Source of the DNA: an uncultured bacterium
GTDB lineage: Bacteria; Oederibacteriota; PGYV01; Palsa-1178
Reading direction: 5' to 3'
Length of the DNA stretch: 64,000 nucleotides
NCBI GenBank assembly: GCA_937889595.1
Contig: CALAOR010000090.1
Coordinates: forward strand, 62,001 to 126,000
The notes beneath the pieces are model-generated. The model did no database searches, was not told the DNA's origin, and saw nothing but the letters and a program-made list of their open reading frames with translations. Every line of letters begins with the position of its first letter. The first letter of the stretch is position 1. The translations under genes were made by a program, and so were the position numbers. Below are positions 9,437-18,582 of the stretch, in pieces.

Positions 9437-10387
9437 ATGAAACCGATCAAAGAACGTCTTGCAGCGCTTTTGGATAATGCGGGTATGCTCATTGTTTTCA
9501 TAGTTTTATTTACGGGGCTGTCCATATTTGTGCCGAATTTCTTTTCCGTCGTCAATATGAAAGGGCTTGCTTTGTCCGTTTCCATGGTCGGGATGGCCTC
9601 CTGTACCATGCTGTTTTGTCTGGCTTCAGGGCATTTTGATCTTTCGGTTGAAGCTATTGTCGCGGCGGCCGGGGTCCTTGCCGCCGTGGTCATGAACGCG
9701 ACCGGGTCTATAGCAGCCGGCGTTCTTGCCGGCCTTGGCGGCGGCGCGCTAGTCGGCGTGCTAAACGGCATTGTAATAGCGAAGTTCAGGATAAACGCCC
9801 TCATCACCACGCTTGCCACAATGCAGATAGTGCGGGGGCTTGGATATATAATTTCAGGCGGGCAGGCTGTGGGCATTCAAAACAGCGCTTTTTATGCGCT
9901 CGGCAGCGCGGCTTTTCTCGGCCTGCCGGTCCCGGTCTGGGTAACGGTGGCGTGTTTTATCGTTTTTGGCTTCATTTTAAACTCAACGGTATTCGGCAGG
10001 AACACGCTTGCCATAGGCGGCAATGAAGAGGCCTCCAGGCTTGCCGGCATAAACGTCGACAATACGAAAATAATAATATTCGCGGCGCAGGGGATCATGG
10101 CGGCTTTTGCCGGCATCATCCTTTCTTCGCGCATGACAAGCGGACAGCCCATGACTTCCCAGGGTTTTGCCCTTGAGGTCATGTCCGCATGCGTGCTCGG
10201 CGGCGTTTCCTTAACCGGCGGCATAGGCACCATGACGGGCGTGATAGTGGGCGTCCTGATAATGGGGACGGTCCAGAACGCGATGAACCTGATGAACATA
10301 CCTTCTTTTTACCAATACGTGGTAAGAGGACTGATACTGCTGGGCGCGGTGCTTTTTGACAGGTTGAAGCAGGGAAACAGAAAATAA
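9437..10387 (+). CDS. araH: Sugar ABC transporter permease
   Basis: 316-residue integral membrane protein of the AraH/RbsC family (BPD_transp_2), with about eight to ten hydrophobic segments. Family motifs include FDLSVEAI, the cytoplasmic coupling region with NTLAIGGNEEASRLAGINV (which docks on the ATPase), and the C-terminal ACVLGGVSLTGGIGTMTGVIVG. It forms the membrane channel for the sugar bound by AraF. It lies 227 bp after araG across a REP-like hairpin pair but remains co-oriented; the GH74 lipoprotein starts 23 bp downstream, suggesting co-transcription. Start ATG 9437 follows an AAAGGGAA site. Sugar specificity is inferred from araF only. Confidence 0.9.
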   Translation: MKPIKERLAALLDNAGMLIVFIVLFTGLSIFVPNFFSVVNMKGLALSVSMVGMASCTMLFCLASGHFDLSVEAIVAAAGVLAAVVMNATGSIAAGVLAGLGGGALVGVLNGIVIAKFRINALITTLATMQIVRGLGYIISGGQAVGIQNSAFYALGSAAFLGLPVPVWVTVACFIVFGFILNSTVFGRNTLAIGGNEEASRLAGINVDNTKIIIFAAQGIMAAFAGIILSSRMTSGQPMTSQGFALEVMSACVLGGVSLTGGIGTMTGVIVGVLIMGTVQNAMNLMNIPSFYQYVVRGLILLGAVLFDRLKQGNRK

Positions 10388-10410
10388 AATAAAATAAAAA
10401 GGAGAACAAA

Positions 10411-12588
10411 ATGAAAAAGAGTTTACTCGCAGTTTGTCTGGCTTTATCGGTTGTCCTGATCTCATCCTGCGCCGGCGGAATGGTCAAAAACTTCGCCCCG
10501 GCGGCAGGCGAAACGCCCTACGCCTGGAAATCTGTTGTGACAGGCGGCGGCGGCTTCGTACCGGGGATCATTTTTCATCCATCACAGAAGGATGCGGCTT
10601 ACCTGCGCACCGACATGGGCGGAGCTTACAGGTGGAATGCCGGCACAAAAGCCTGGGACTGCGTTACGGACGCCTTCGGCAAAGACGAGTCGGAATATAA
10701 CGGGATATTAAGCCTGGCGCTTGATCCGAATGACGCAAACCGCGTATACATGATGACCGGCAAATATACCAATGCCTGGGCTGGCAAAGGCGCGTTTCAA
10801 ATATCCAATGATAAAGGCAACACCTGGAAAACTATTCAGCTTGAATTGAAAGTGGGCGGCAATGAGAACGGCCGCGGCGCAGGCGAGAGGGTTGCTGTGG
10901 ACCCGAACTTAAGTTCCATAATATATATGGGAAGCACAAAGGACGGTTTGTGGAAGTCGTCTGATTACGGGGAAACATGGTCGCGCGTTATGCAGTTTAC
11001 GCCGGTAAATGTGGATTTTGTGGCGTTTGACGGTTCGTCCGGTAAAACAGGAGCTGAAACAAAAAGGATATTTGCGGCTGCGGATGATAAAGCCGGAAGT
11101 TTATATGTTTCAAACGACGCAGGCGGGTCATGGACTCTTGTCCCGGGACAGCCACAGGGGCTTGTGGCTTTAAGGAACGCAATCGCTGACGGATGGCTTT
11201 ATATGACTTATTCCGATTCAACCGGGCCGAACGGCGCGTCAAAGGGTTCTGTGTGGAAGTACAATATGGAAACGGGCGCATGGGAGGATTTAAAAGTCCC
11301 GGAGGGCCAGGGCGGGTTTTCGGGTATATCGATAGATCCGAAAGACGCAAAGCATATTATTGTGAGCACTTTGAACAGGTGGGCGCCCATGGATGAGATA
11401 TATTTAACTCACGACGGAGGAAAAAAATGGCTTCCGCTCCTGGCAAACGCGGTGTGGGACAGTTCATACGCGCCTTATTCAAAACCGTCGGATAAATTCA
11501 AGCCGCACTGGATAGCGGACGTGAAGATGGACCCATATAACCCCGACCGCGCCTTATTTGTGACAGGTTACGGCATCTGGGAATCAAAGAACATTAATTC
11601 AAAAAAGGTTACCTGGTCATTTAACGACGGCGGAATAGAAGAACCCGTGCCTTTACAGATAATAAGCCCGCCAAAAGGAGCGCGTTTATTCACGGCGCTT
11701 GGCGACATAGACGGTTTCAGGTATGAAAGCGATCCGTCCAAATCCCCGGCAGACCGTTACCAGCCGGCAAAAGGGACCACCTTATCAATAGCGGCCGCGT
11801 GGCAAAACCCGCAGCTCATGGTAAAAACATTCAACAGGCCGCCATTCGGCGCTTTTTCAAAAGACAACGGAAAAACATGGGAGGATTTTTCAAATTATCC
11901 CGGTGACACAAAGCGCGGTGGCAGCAGGTCGATCGCAATATCCTCCGACGGCAAAGCTATAGTCTGGGCGCCGGAAAAGGGCAAAAGCTGGAAAGCGGAA
12001 AACAACAAGCTGTATTATTCCATAAATAACGGTGTTCAATGGGACGTGTGCGCTGGTTTGCCCGACGGAGAATATCACCCCGTGGCTGACACAATAAACC
12101 CGGAAAAATTCTATGTTTTCAGCGGGGCTGAAGGCGCGATGTATGTGAGCGCGGACTCAGGGGTTACATTTGTAAAAACAATGACCGGGCTTCCCGTTCA
12201 GAAAGACGACGGCTGGCAGTTTGCCAACTGTGCTGCCGCGCCTGACAGGGAAGGCGACATATGGTTATCCTCCAATCAGGGTGGGTTTTATCGTTCCTTA
12301 GATTCCGGCAAAACAGCCTCTCTGGTGTCGAGCGTGGACGAAGCTTACAGGTTCGGTTTTGGAAAATCCGCCTCCGGCGCCGGGTATCCGGCCATATACC
12401 TTTGGGGTACCATCCACGGCGTCACAGGCGTATTCAGGTCGGATGATACGGCGGCCACATGGACGCGCATCAACGACAACAGCCATCAATACGGCTGGAT
12501 ACACTCGGTCACAGGGGACCCGATGCAGTACGGAAGATGCTATATTTCTGCGGAAGGCCGCGGAACGTTCTACGGCGATCCAAGGTAG
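10411..12588 (+). CDS. GH74 xyloglucanase-like lipoprotein
   Basis: 725-residue paralogue of the GH74 protein at 1535, similar along its whole length (VVTGGGGFVPGIIFHP, YLRTDMGGAYRW, QYGWIHSVTGDP near the end). Here a lipoprotein signal peptide precedes the domain (lipobox VLISSC), so it should be attached to a membrane, probably at the surface. Candidate catalytic residues are Asp68 in RTDMGGAYR and Asp485 in FSKDNGKTW, with Asp432 in GDIDGF also conserved. Likely function is endo- or chain-end cleavage of xyloglucan outside the cytoplasm. AAGGAG precedes ATG 10411, 23 bp after araH. The surface/cytoplasm paralogue pair suggests two-stage degradation. Confidence 0.9.
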   Translation: MKKSLLAVCLALSVVLISSCAGGMVKNFAPAAGETPYAWKSVVTGGGGFVPGIIFHPSQKDAAYLRTDMGGAYRWNAGTKAWDCVTDAFGKDESEYNGILSLALDPNDANRVYMMTGKYTNAWAGKGAFQISNDKGNTWKTIQLELKVGGNENGRGAGERVAVDPNLSSIIYMGSTKDGLWKSSDYGETWSRVMQFTPVNVDFVAFDGSSGKTGAETKRIFAAADDKAGSLYVSNDAGGSWTLVPGQPQGLVALRNAIADGWLYMTYSDSTGPNGASKGSVWKYNMETGAWEDLKVPEGQGGFSGISIDPKDAKHIIVSTLNRWAPMDEIYLTHDGGKKWLPLLANAVWDSSYAPYSKPSDKFKPHWIADVKMDPYNPDRALFVTGYGIWESKNINSKKVTWSFNDGGIEEPVPLQIISPPKGARLFTALGDIDGFRYESDPSKSPADRYQPAKGTTLSIAAAWQNPQLMVKTFNRPPFGAFSKDNGKTWEDFSNYPGDTKRGGSRSIAISSDGKAIVWAPEKGKSWKAENNKLYYSINNGVQWDVCAGLPDGEYHPVADTINPEKFYVFSGAEGAMYVSADSGVTFVKTMTGLPVQKDDGWQFANCAAAPDREGDIWLSSNQGGFYRSLDSGKTASLVSSVDEAYRFGFGKSASGAGYPAIYLWGTIHGVTGVFRSDDTAATWTRINDNSHQYGWIHSVTGDPMQYGRCYISAEGRGTFYGDPR

Positions 12589-12703
12589 AGCAAGAATACC
12601 GATGAGTTTTAGAGACTAAGAGACTGGTTCAGCCGGCAAAAAATACCCGGCTAAAGTTCTGTGCAAACGTTGGAAATGCCCTGTTTTACGGCCTTAATAT
12701 TTA

Positions 12704-12731
12704 TGGACAAAGGTATTTTAAGTAATATAAT
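12704..12731 (+). promoter_or_regulatory. Candidate sigma70 promoter for the CBM-like lipoprotein
   Basis: TGGACA (12704-12709) and TATAAT (12726-12731) with a 16-bp spacer, about 30 bp upstream of the start at 12764. A 6-bp stem (AGCCGG/CCGGCT) lies upstream near 12635 without a T-run, so it is a weak terminator candidate for the preceding GH74 gene. Confidence 0.55.
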
Positions 12732-12763
12732 AAGGTGGAATAAAAAATCACAGGAGGATGAAA

Positions 12764-13351
12764 ATGAAAAAAGGGTTGATGTTTTTGGCTGTGGCAATGA
12801 TGTTTGTGTTTGTTTTTGCGGGCTGCGCGAGCGCGCCGGCGGCTGATGCGGGCAAGGCAGGGGCGGTTGTCACAACAGGTTCGGCCGGAGTACCCCTTTG
12901 GAACTTTGAATCAAACACCACTGACGGCTGGCACGGCAACGGAAAATGGGGAAAAAGGATGACGGTTAACGCCGACCCCAAATTTGTAACCGAAGGCAAA
13001 TATTCCCTTAAGATCGACGCGACAGGCTGCGTCGGCTGGAACCAGGATGTCGCCATATTTGACGGGCCGTTTAACGACAGTTTCGGGAAATTTACGTCGA
13101 TATCCATGGACGTCATAGTCCCGAAAGAATCAATAGCCGGTATTGACTACGCCCAGATATTCGTCGTCATATCGGGCGCCGCGAATTCGTGGTACCAGGT
13201 GCCGCAGGGCCTGAAAGAAGGCGTGAACAAGCTGGTATATGCCATAGATAACTCGAATACAAGCGGGGACCTTTGGCATATGTACCTTGTTTTCAATTCA
13301 GGCAAGCCTTTTACCGGGCCGGTTTACATAGACAACGTAACAGGAAAATAA
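12764..13351 (+). CDS. Lipoprotein with carbohydrate-binding-type jelly roll
   Basis: 195-residue protein with a lipoprotein signal peptide (FVFAGC) and one beta-rich domain: WNFESNTTDGWHG near residue 45, KYSLKIDATG, and the closing strand GPVYIDNVTGK. This pattern is typical of discoidin/CBM-like jelly rolls that hold polysaccharide near a cell; no catalytic motif is visible. AGGAGG overlaps the first ATG at 12758, so the ATG at 12764, six bases later, is the real start. Its tail resembles the partial protein at 1-144. It may be a surface glycan-binding protein replacing the SusD-type components that are absent here. The CBM family is unassigned. Confidence 0.75.
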   Translation: MKKGLMFLAVAMMFVFVFAGCASAPAADAGKAGAVVTTGSAGVPLWNFESNTTDGWHGNGKWGKRMTVNADPKFVTEGKYSLKIDATGCVGWNQDVAIFDGPFNDSFGKFTSISMDVIVPKESIAGIDYAQIFVVISGAANSWYQVPQGLKEGVNKLVYAIDNSNTSGDLWHMYLVFNSGKPFTGPVYIDNVTGK

Positions 13352-13476
13352 TATATAAATATACCCTGGCAAAATAAGCGCCCAGGGAAATTTTGCTGTG
13401 GCAGGGTACGGCTTTCAGGGCCGTATACTGCATGGCATTTACGAAAACCTTCTAATTCTAATAATCAGGAGACCTA

Positions 13477-15624
13477 ATGTCCGAACTCAGATGGAACCCT
13501 TTGCTTGGCACGTGGACCATGGTGGCGTCTTCGCGGCAGAACAGGCCGCACATGCCGGAGGGCAATTGCCCTTTCTGCCCGGGACAGGGTAAACTGAAAG
13601 ACTATGATGTCTTAAAATACGACAATGATTTTCCCGTACTTTCCCCAAACCCCGATACAGTTAAAAGTGCAGGCACGGGCGTATATAAATCCGCCGAAGC
13701 CCGCGGAAAATGCGAAGTAATACTGTATTCATCCGACCATAAACAAAATCTTTATGAGATGAGCCTTAAACACATTGAGAAGATTGTCGGCCTGTGGGCA
13801 AAAAGGGATGAGGCGCTCTCAAAGGATAAAAAGATAAAATATGTTTTTGTCTTTGAAAACAAGGGCGAAGAGGTCGGGGTCACCATGACGCATCCGCACG
13901 GCCAGATATATGCCTATCCGTTCGTGCCTTTAAAGCTGAAAACCGAGCTTGATAACGCCAAAACATACCATAAAACAAACAAGTCATGCGTCATTTGCGA
14001 CATGAATGAGGCGGAAGCAAGGGCCGGCAAAAGGATTATTTATGAGAATAAAAGCTTCCTTGTTTACCTGCCGCATTTCACCGATTACCCATACGGTGTT
14101 TTTATATCAAGCAAGGCGCACATCGCATGTATTTCAGGCCTTGATGAGGCCGGAAAAAAAGACTTGGCAGAGGCCCTGAAAATAACCGAAGGCGCCTTTG
14201 ACAAGATATTTAACAGGCCGTTTCCTTTCATGATGTGCGTGCACCAGCGGCCCGTAAACGACAAAACATACAAAGACAGCAGCAGGTATTTCCACCTGCA
14301 TATAGAATTCTACCCGCCCCTGCGGGCCAAAGACAGGATAAAGTATTACGCGTCTTCCGAGTCCGGAGCCTGGGCCGCCGCAAATACGGCGCTTGTGGAA
14401 GACACAGCCAGGGAAATGATATCGGCAAAGCTGAAATACCTTTCAAGCTGGGATACGCTGCGTTTTAAGGATGAGTTCAATTATGAGTTCATGAAAGTTT
14501 TCGGCATGTCCGGCAATGCGTCAATATTTGCCGCCCCTGCCAGGGTAAACATAATAGGCGAGCATATAGATTACAACGGCGGCATGGTCATGCCGGCCGC
14601 TTTAAGCCTTAATTTTTACTGCGCCATAAGGAAAAGGAAGGACAAAAGAATAGTTCTTAAGGATGTTAACGCCCCTGAAACTGCTGTATTTACGGCAAAT
14701 AAAAAACCTATTTTTAACAAAGAACTCCTTTGGCCAAATTATCCGGCAGGGGTTCTGGACACGCTGATAAAACAGGGCCACATGCTGGATTCAGGTTTTG
14801 AAGTTTTGTTTTTCAGCGAAATACCAATAGGCGCGGGTATATCGTCATCCGCGGCTTTTGAAGTGGCATTCATGTCGGCCATATCCGGAATATACGGGCT
14901 TAATATGGATATGAAAGAAATTGCGATCCTGTGCCAAAAGGCTGAAAATGATTTTGTGGGCGTCAAATGCGGCATCATGGACCAGTTTGCCTCGGCCATG
15001 TCCAAAAAAGGCAGCGCTTTGCTTTTAAACTGCGCGACATTGGAACGCAGGTATATACCTTTTAAATTTGGGGATTACTCCATGGTCATAGCAAATACAA
15101 ATAAAAAAAGGGAGCTTGCCTCGTCCAAATATAATGAAAGGCTCTCCGAGTGCCGTAAAGGCCTGCGGCTGTTAAAGAAAAAATTGCAAATTAAGAACCT
15201 GTGCGGCATGGATATAAATACTTTTGAAAGGAACAAAAAGCTGATCAATGACGCTGTTATATTAAAGAGGGTAAGGCACGTTGTGACTGAAAATATAAGG
15301 GTTAAAAAGGCCTGCGTGGCCATGGAAAAGGGTGATTTAAAGTCTTTAGGAGAGCTTTTGAAGGAATCACACCTGTCCCTGAAAAATGATTATGAAGTCA
15401 CAGGGCAGGAGCTTGATGCATTATTTGAAGAGGCTATAAAAGTGAAAGGCTGCATAGGCAGCCGCATGACAGGCGCTGGCTTTGGCGGCTGCACCATAAA
15501 CATAGTGCGTAAGGACGCAGTATTTGATTTTAAAAACAGCGTAGGTGCGGCTTATAAAAAAAGGACGGGTTTAACGGCGGATTTCTATGTGAGCGGCGCG
15601 GAGGATGGGGCACATCAAATTTAA
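13477..15624 (+). CDS. galTK: Fused galactose-1-phosphate uridylyltransferase / galactokinase
   Basis: A single 715-residue frame encodes two Leloir pathway enzymes. Residues about 1-330 are GalT: zinc-type cysteines in CPFCPGQ and CVICDMNEAE, and the HIT-like active site MTHPHGQIYAYP, whose second His is the uridylylated residue in the family. Residues about 340-715 are GalK: NIIGEHIDYNGG (sugar binding), PIGAGISSSAAFE (ATP-binding GHMP loop) and SRMTGAGFGGCTINI. The galactokinase phosphorylates galactose and the transferase exchanges it with UDP-glucose. No stop or frameshift separates them, so the fusion looks genuine. AGGAG precedes ATG 13477. The adjacent galactosidases (GH2, GH36) supply galactose. 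No galE was seen in the window. Confidence 0.93.
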   Translation: MSELRWNPLLGTWTMVASSRQNRPHMPEGNCPFCPGQGKLKDYDVLKYDNDFPVLSPNPDTVKSAGTGVYKSAEARGKCEVILYSSDHKQNLYEMSLKHIEKIVGLWAKRDEALSKDKKIKYVFVFENKGEEVGVTMTHPHGQIYAYPFVPLKLKTELDNAKTYHKTNKSCVICDMNEAEARAGKRIIYENKSFLVYLPHFTDYPYGVFISSKAHIACISGLDEAGKKDLAEALKITEGAFDKIFNRPFPFMMCVHQRPVNDKTYKDSSRYFHLHIEFYPPLRAKDRIKYYASSESGAWAAANTALVEDTAREMISAKLKYLSSWDTLRFKDEFNYEFMKVFGMSGNASIFAAPARVNIIGEHIDYNGGMVMPAALSLNFYCAIRKRKDKRIVLKDVNAPETAVFTANKKPIFNKELLWPNYPAGVLDTLIKQGHMLDSGFEVLFFSEIPIGAGISSSAAFEVAFMSAISGIYGLNMDMKEIAILCQKAENDFVGVKCGIMDQFASAMSKKGSALLLNCATLERRYIPFKFGDYSMVIANTNKKRELASSKYNERLSECRKGLRLLKKKLQIKNLCGMDINTFERNKKLINDAVILKRVRHVVTENIRVKKACVAMEKGDLKSLGELLKESHLSLKNDYEVTGQELDALFEEAIKVKGCIGSRMTGAGFGGCTINIVRKDAVFDFKNSVGAAYKKRTGLTADFYVSGAEDGAHQI

Positions 15625-15649
15625 ATTTTAAAATTATATTGGAGGCGTT

Positions 15650-18388
15650 ATGAAGTACGTCAGAAAGGAAAATAGTTTATCCATAAAACTTGGCAAGGCT
15701 GTGTTAAATCTCGAGGTATTTTCCAAAGATATTATCAGGGTTAATTACCTTAAGGCAAACCTCGCGAAAAAAAGGCAGAGCCTTGTTGTGACATTGGTCC
15801 CGGAAAAAATATTCTGGACGGTTTCGGAAACCGCCAAGGGGCTGGAAATCAACACAGGGGTTATTAAAGTTCTGGTCAATAATGCAGGTGGAGCTGTCAG
15901 CTTTTATGACGCTGCAGGAACGGTATTGCTCGCGGAAAAGCCGGCTTCAAGGGTTGTGATGCCGGCCATAGTTTCAAAGGAAAAAACCTTTAACTGCGGG
16001 CAGGGGTTTATCTGCACGGATGATGAGGCTTTATATGGTCTGGGCCAGTATGAAGAGGGTTTTATGAACTATAAGAACTGCGATGTTTTAATGATACAGG
16101 CAAATAGGGTGATAGTGAACCCGTTTTTGACCTCTACCCGCGGTTACGGGCTGTTGTGGGATAATTACTCCGAGTCAAAATACCACGCCGACAGCGCGGA
16201 TTTTTCATTCTGGTCAGAGGTCGGGGACGGTATTGATTACTATTTTGTATACGGCGGGTCCGTGGACGGCGCTGTAAAACAGTACAGAAAATTGACCGGC
16301 TCGGCGCCCATGTTTCCGAAATGGGCATTCGGATTCTGGCAGTCAAAAGAACGCTACCTGGACCAGGATGAGCTGGTGAATATACTTAAGGAATACCGCA
16401 AACGTAAAGTGCCGATAGATAACATAGTGCAGGACTGGAGATATTGGGGCGAAAATGATGTATTCTCAGGGCTTATGTGGAATGAAAAAAGGTTCCCTGA
16501 CCCCAGGCGTATGATGAAGGAAATACACGCTCAGCATGGGCATCTCATGGCCTCGTTCTGGCCGTCTTTGGGGCCCGAATCAAAAGTACACAAAGAACTT
16601 GATGCCAAAGGCTATATGTTCCCTGGCCCGCACTGGACCGGGTCCAAAGTATATGACGCTTTCAGCAGGGAAGCAAGGGCCATATACTGGAAGCATGTTA
16701 AGAGATCCCTCTATGATATCGGCGTCGACGCGTACTGGATGGACGGCACTGAGCCCGAGTTTGTGTCCGCGGAGGACAGGTTTATACTCGCGGAAACAAA
16801 CAAGGCAAACGGCAGGAATTCCATGGGGACATTCGCCAGGTATTTAAACGCTTTCTCGCTCATGACCACAAAAGGCGTTTATGAAAATCAACGCAAAGTT
16901 TCCGGTGACAGGCGCGTATTTACGCTGACTCGTTCGTCATTCGCGGGACAGCAACGGAACGCGGCAGCGTCATGGTCGGGCGACACGTTCGCGGGATGGG
17001 AAACATTAAAAGCCCAGGTAGCCTCGGGTATAAATTTTTCCATGGCGGGCGTGCCTTACTGGACGTCGGATGTCGGCGCTTTTTATCCGTTCTTTAAGTA
17101 TAAAGAACCATTAAGCGATCCGGCATACAAGGAATTATATTTACGCTGGTTCCAGTATGTGGCTTTCTGCCCGCTGCAGCGCGTGCATGGTACGGCCATA
17201 CCAAGGGAAATATGGAGGTTTGGCGAACCGGGTTCCATCCATTATGATACGCAGGTTAAATTTATAAAATTACGCTACAAAACCATGCCTTATGTGTATT
17301 CTACGGCGTGGAAGGTGACGAAAGAAGGATTTTCTTTTATGCGGCCGCTTGCAGCTGATTTTTCAGCGGATAAAAAAACATTTGGTATCGGTGAACAGTT
17401 CATGTTCGGCCAATCTATGATGGCCTGCCCCGTGACAAAGGAACTTTATACAAAAACAAAGAACACGGGCGACTACATATACCTGCCGAACCTTTTTACA
17501 CCTGACGGCAAAGAGAACGGGCTGATTTACGAGGGTTTCAATAACATGGACCTCACGGACTGCCGGGCAAGGCGCAAACTTGATACTTCAAGCATGGGCT
17601 GGGCCGGCAATATACCGGCGGGTATTGACAGGGAATATTCGCAAAGGTGGACAGGCAGGATACTTTCAAATGAAGCGGGCATGTATGATTTCACGGCCAT
17701 AACCGACGGCAGTTTAAGGATATGGTTTGACGGCAAGCTTGTTGTGGACGCGTGGGACAACAGGGAGGAAAAAAGATTTGATTTTAAAGTGAAATTAAGA
17801 GCGGGTACAAAATACAGCCTAAAGCTCGAGCACCAGCAGTTCAGGATGAAACAGGCGATCATGAGGATGAACTGGTACACGCCCGCCATGAAAAAAAGCG
17901 ACGCGGTAAAATCAATAAATGTCTACCTGCCGCAGGCGGCAAAATGGTTTGACTTCTGGACGGGAAAAACAATAAAAGGCGGACAAACGTTAAAACTTAA
18001 GCCCGCCCTGGATACAATGCCGGTTTACGTGCCGACGGGATCTATAATACCGATGGGACCCGATGTGCAGTATACGACCGAAAAACCCGCGGACCCCATA
18101 GAACTGCGCGTATATGACGGCGCAGACGCAGCCTTTGAACTTTACGAGGATGAAAATGACAGCTATAATTATGAAAAGGGCGTTTATTCGGTAATCCCGG
18201 TTAAATGGAACAACGCGGAAAAGACGCTTACCATAGGAACAAGGCAGGGAACATTCCCGGGAATGCTGAAGAAAAGGACGTTCAAGGTTGTGTTTGTAAG
18301 AACAGGGCACGGGACCGGCATTGAGGACACGAAAAAAGCGGATAAGAGCGTGAAATATACGGGAGAAGAGATAAAAATAAAAGCGTAA
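15650..18388 (+). CDS. GH31 alpha-xylosidase-like enzyme with C-terminal PA14 insertion
   Basis: 912-residue glycoside hydrolase family 31 protein, most like alpha-xylosidases, which remove xylose from xyloglucan oligosaccharides. Nucleophile Asp365 lies in DAYWMDGTEPEF and acid/base Asp445 in SWSGDTFAGW. Substrate-pocket motifs FGFWQSKERY and RVHGTAIPREIW are present. A PA14-type module (about 665-750, with GRILSNEAGMYDFTA and SLRIWFDGKLVVDAW) sits inside the C-terminal beta region, just before VYLPQAAKWFDFWTG; in the alpha-xylosidases I remember, PA14 is nearer the N-terminus. No signal peptide, so cytoplasmic. GGAGG precedes ATG 15650; it follows galTK by 25 bp, so same operon. Some GH31 members are alpha-glucosidases, so substrate is not certain. 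Confidence 0.88.
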   Translation: MKYVRKENSLSIKLGKAVLNLEVFSKDIIRVNYLKANLAKKRQSLVVTLVPEKIFWTVSETAKGLEINTGVIKVLVNNAGGAVSFYDAAGTVLLAEKPASRVVMPAIVSKEKTFNCGQGFICTDDEALYGLGQYEEGFMNYKNCDVLMIQANRVIVNPFLTSTRGYGLLWDNYSESKYHADSADFSFWSEVGDGIDYYFVYGGSVDGAVKQYRKLTGSAPMFPKWAFGFWQSKERYLDQDELVNILKEYRKRKVPIDNIVQDWRYWGENDVFSGLMWNEKRFPDPRRMMKEIHAQHGHLMASFWPSLGPESKVHKELDAKGYMFPGPHWTGSKVYDAFSREARAIYWKHVKRSLYDIGVDAYWMDGTEPEFVSAEDRFILAETNKANGRNSMGTFARYLNAFSLMTTKGVYENQRKVSGDRRVFTLTRSSFAGQQRNAAASWSGDTFAGWETLKAQVASGINFSMAGVPYWTSDVGAFYPFFKYKEPLSDPAYKELYLRWFQYVAFCPLQRVHGTAIPREIWRFGEPGSIHYDTQVKFIKLRYKTMPYVYSTAWKVTKEGFSFMRPLAADFSADKKTFGIGEQFMFGQSMMACPVTKELYTKTKNTGDYIYLPNLFTPDGKENGLIYEGFNNMDLTDCRARRKLDTSSMGWAGNIPAGIDREYSQRWTGRILSNEAGMYDFTAITDGSLRIWFDGKLVVDAWDNREEKRFDFKVKLRAGTKYSLKLEHQQFRMKQAIMRMNWYTPAMKKSDAVKSINVYLPQAAKWFDFWTGKTIKGGQTLKLKPALDTMPVYVPTGSIIPMGPDVQYTTEKPADPIELRVYDGADAAFELYEDENDSYNYEKGVYSVIPVKWNNAEKTLTIGTRQGTFPGMLKKRTFKVVFVRTGHGTGIEDTKKADKSVKYTGEEIKIKA

Positions 18389-18423
18389 TTAATGGTTTGA
18401 TTGGTCTTAGTTGTTATAGGTTT

Positions 18424-18526
18424 TAGTTGTCATTGCGAGGAGGCGTCTTTGTATTATGCCGACGGACTTCGGCTGAGCTCAGTCGAAGCCAAGCAATCTC
18501 AGTTCCACCGATAAGCTTTGTTTGTA
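18424..18526. repeat. Second copy of the TCATTGCG...CAATCTCAGTTCCACCG repeat, with different centre
   Basis: Begins TAGTTGTCATTGCGAGGAG and ends AAGCAATCTCAGTTCCACCG followed by ATAAGC, as at 7552. The centre differs and carries its own hairpin (GACTTCGGCTGAGCTCAGTCG). It lies in the 437-bp gap between the GH31 and GH36 genes, which otherwise contains only the MITE-like copy at 18583 and no gene I can support. Confidence 0.75.
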
Positions 18527-18582
18527 ATGTGGCTATTTACGCCGCTCCGCGGGTAGGCTTTCGTCGCGGAAGGTCTCGCTAA

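Noticed and set aside
9258-9440. ORFs 9258-9440 (+) and 9212-9433 (-)
   Set aside because: Both consist of REP-like hairpin sequence between araG and araH.
13398-13592. ORF 13398-13592 as a separate gene
   Set aside because: Overlaps the GalT-GalK start in another frame and lacks a family match.
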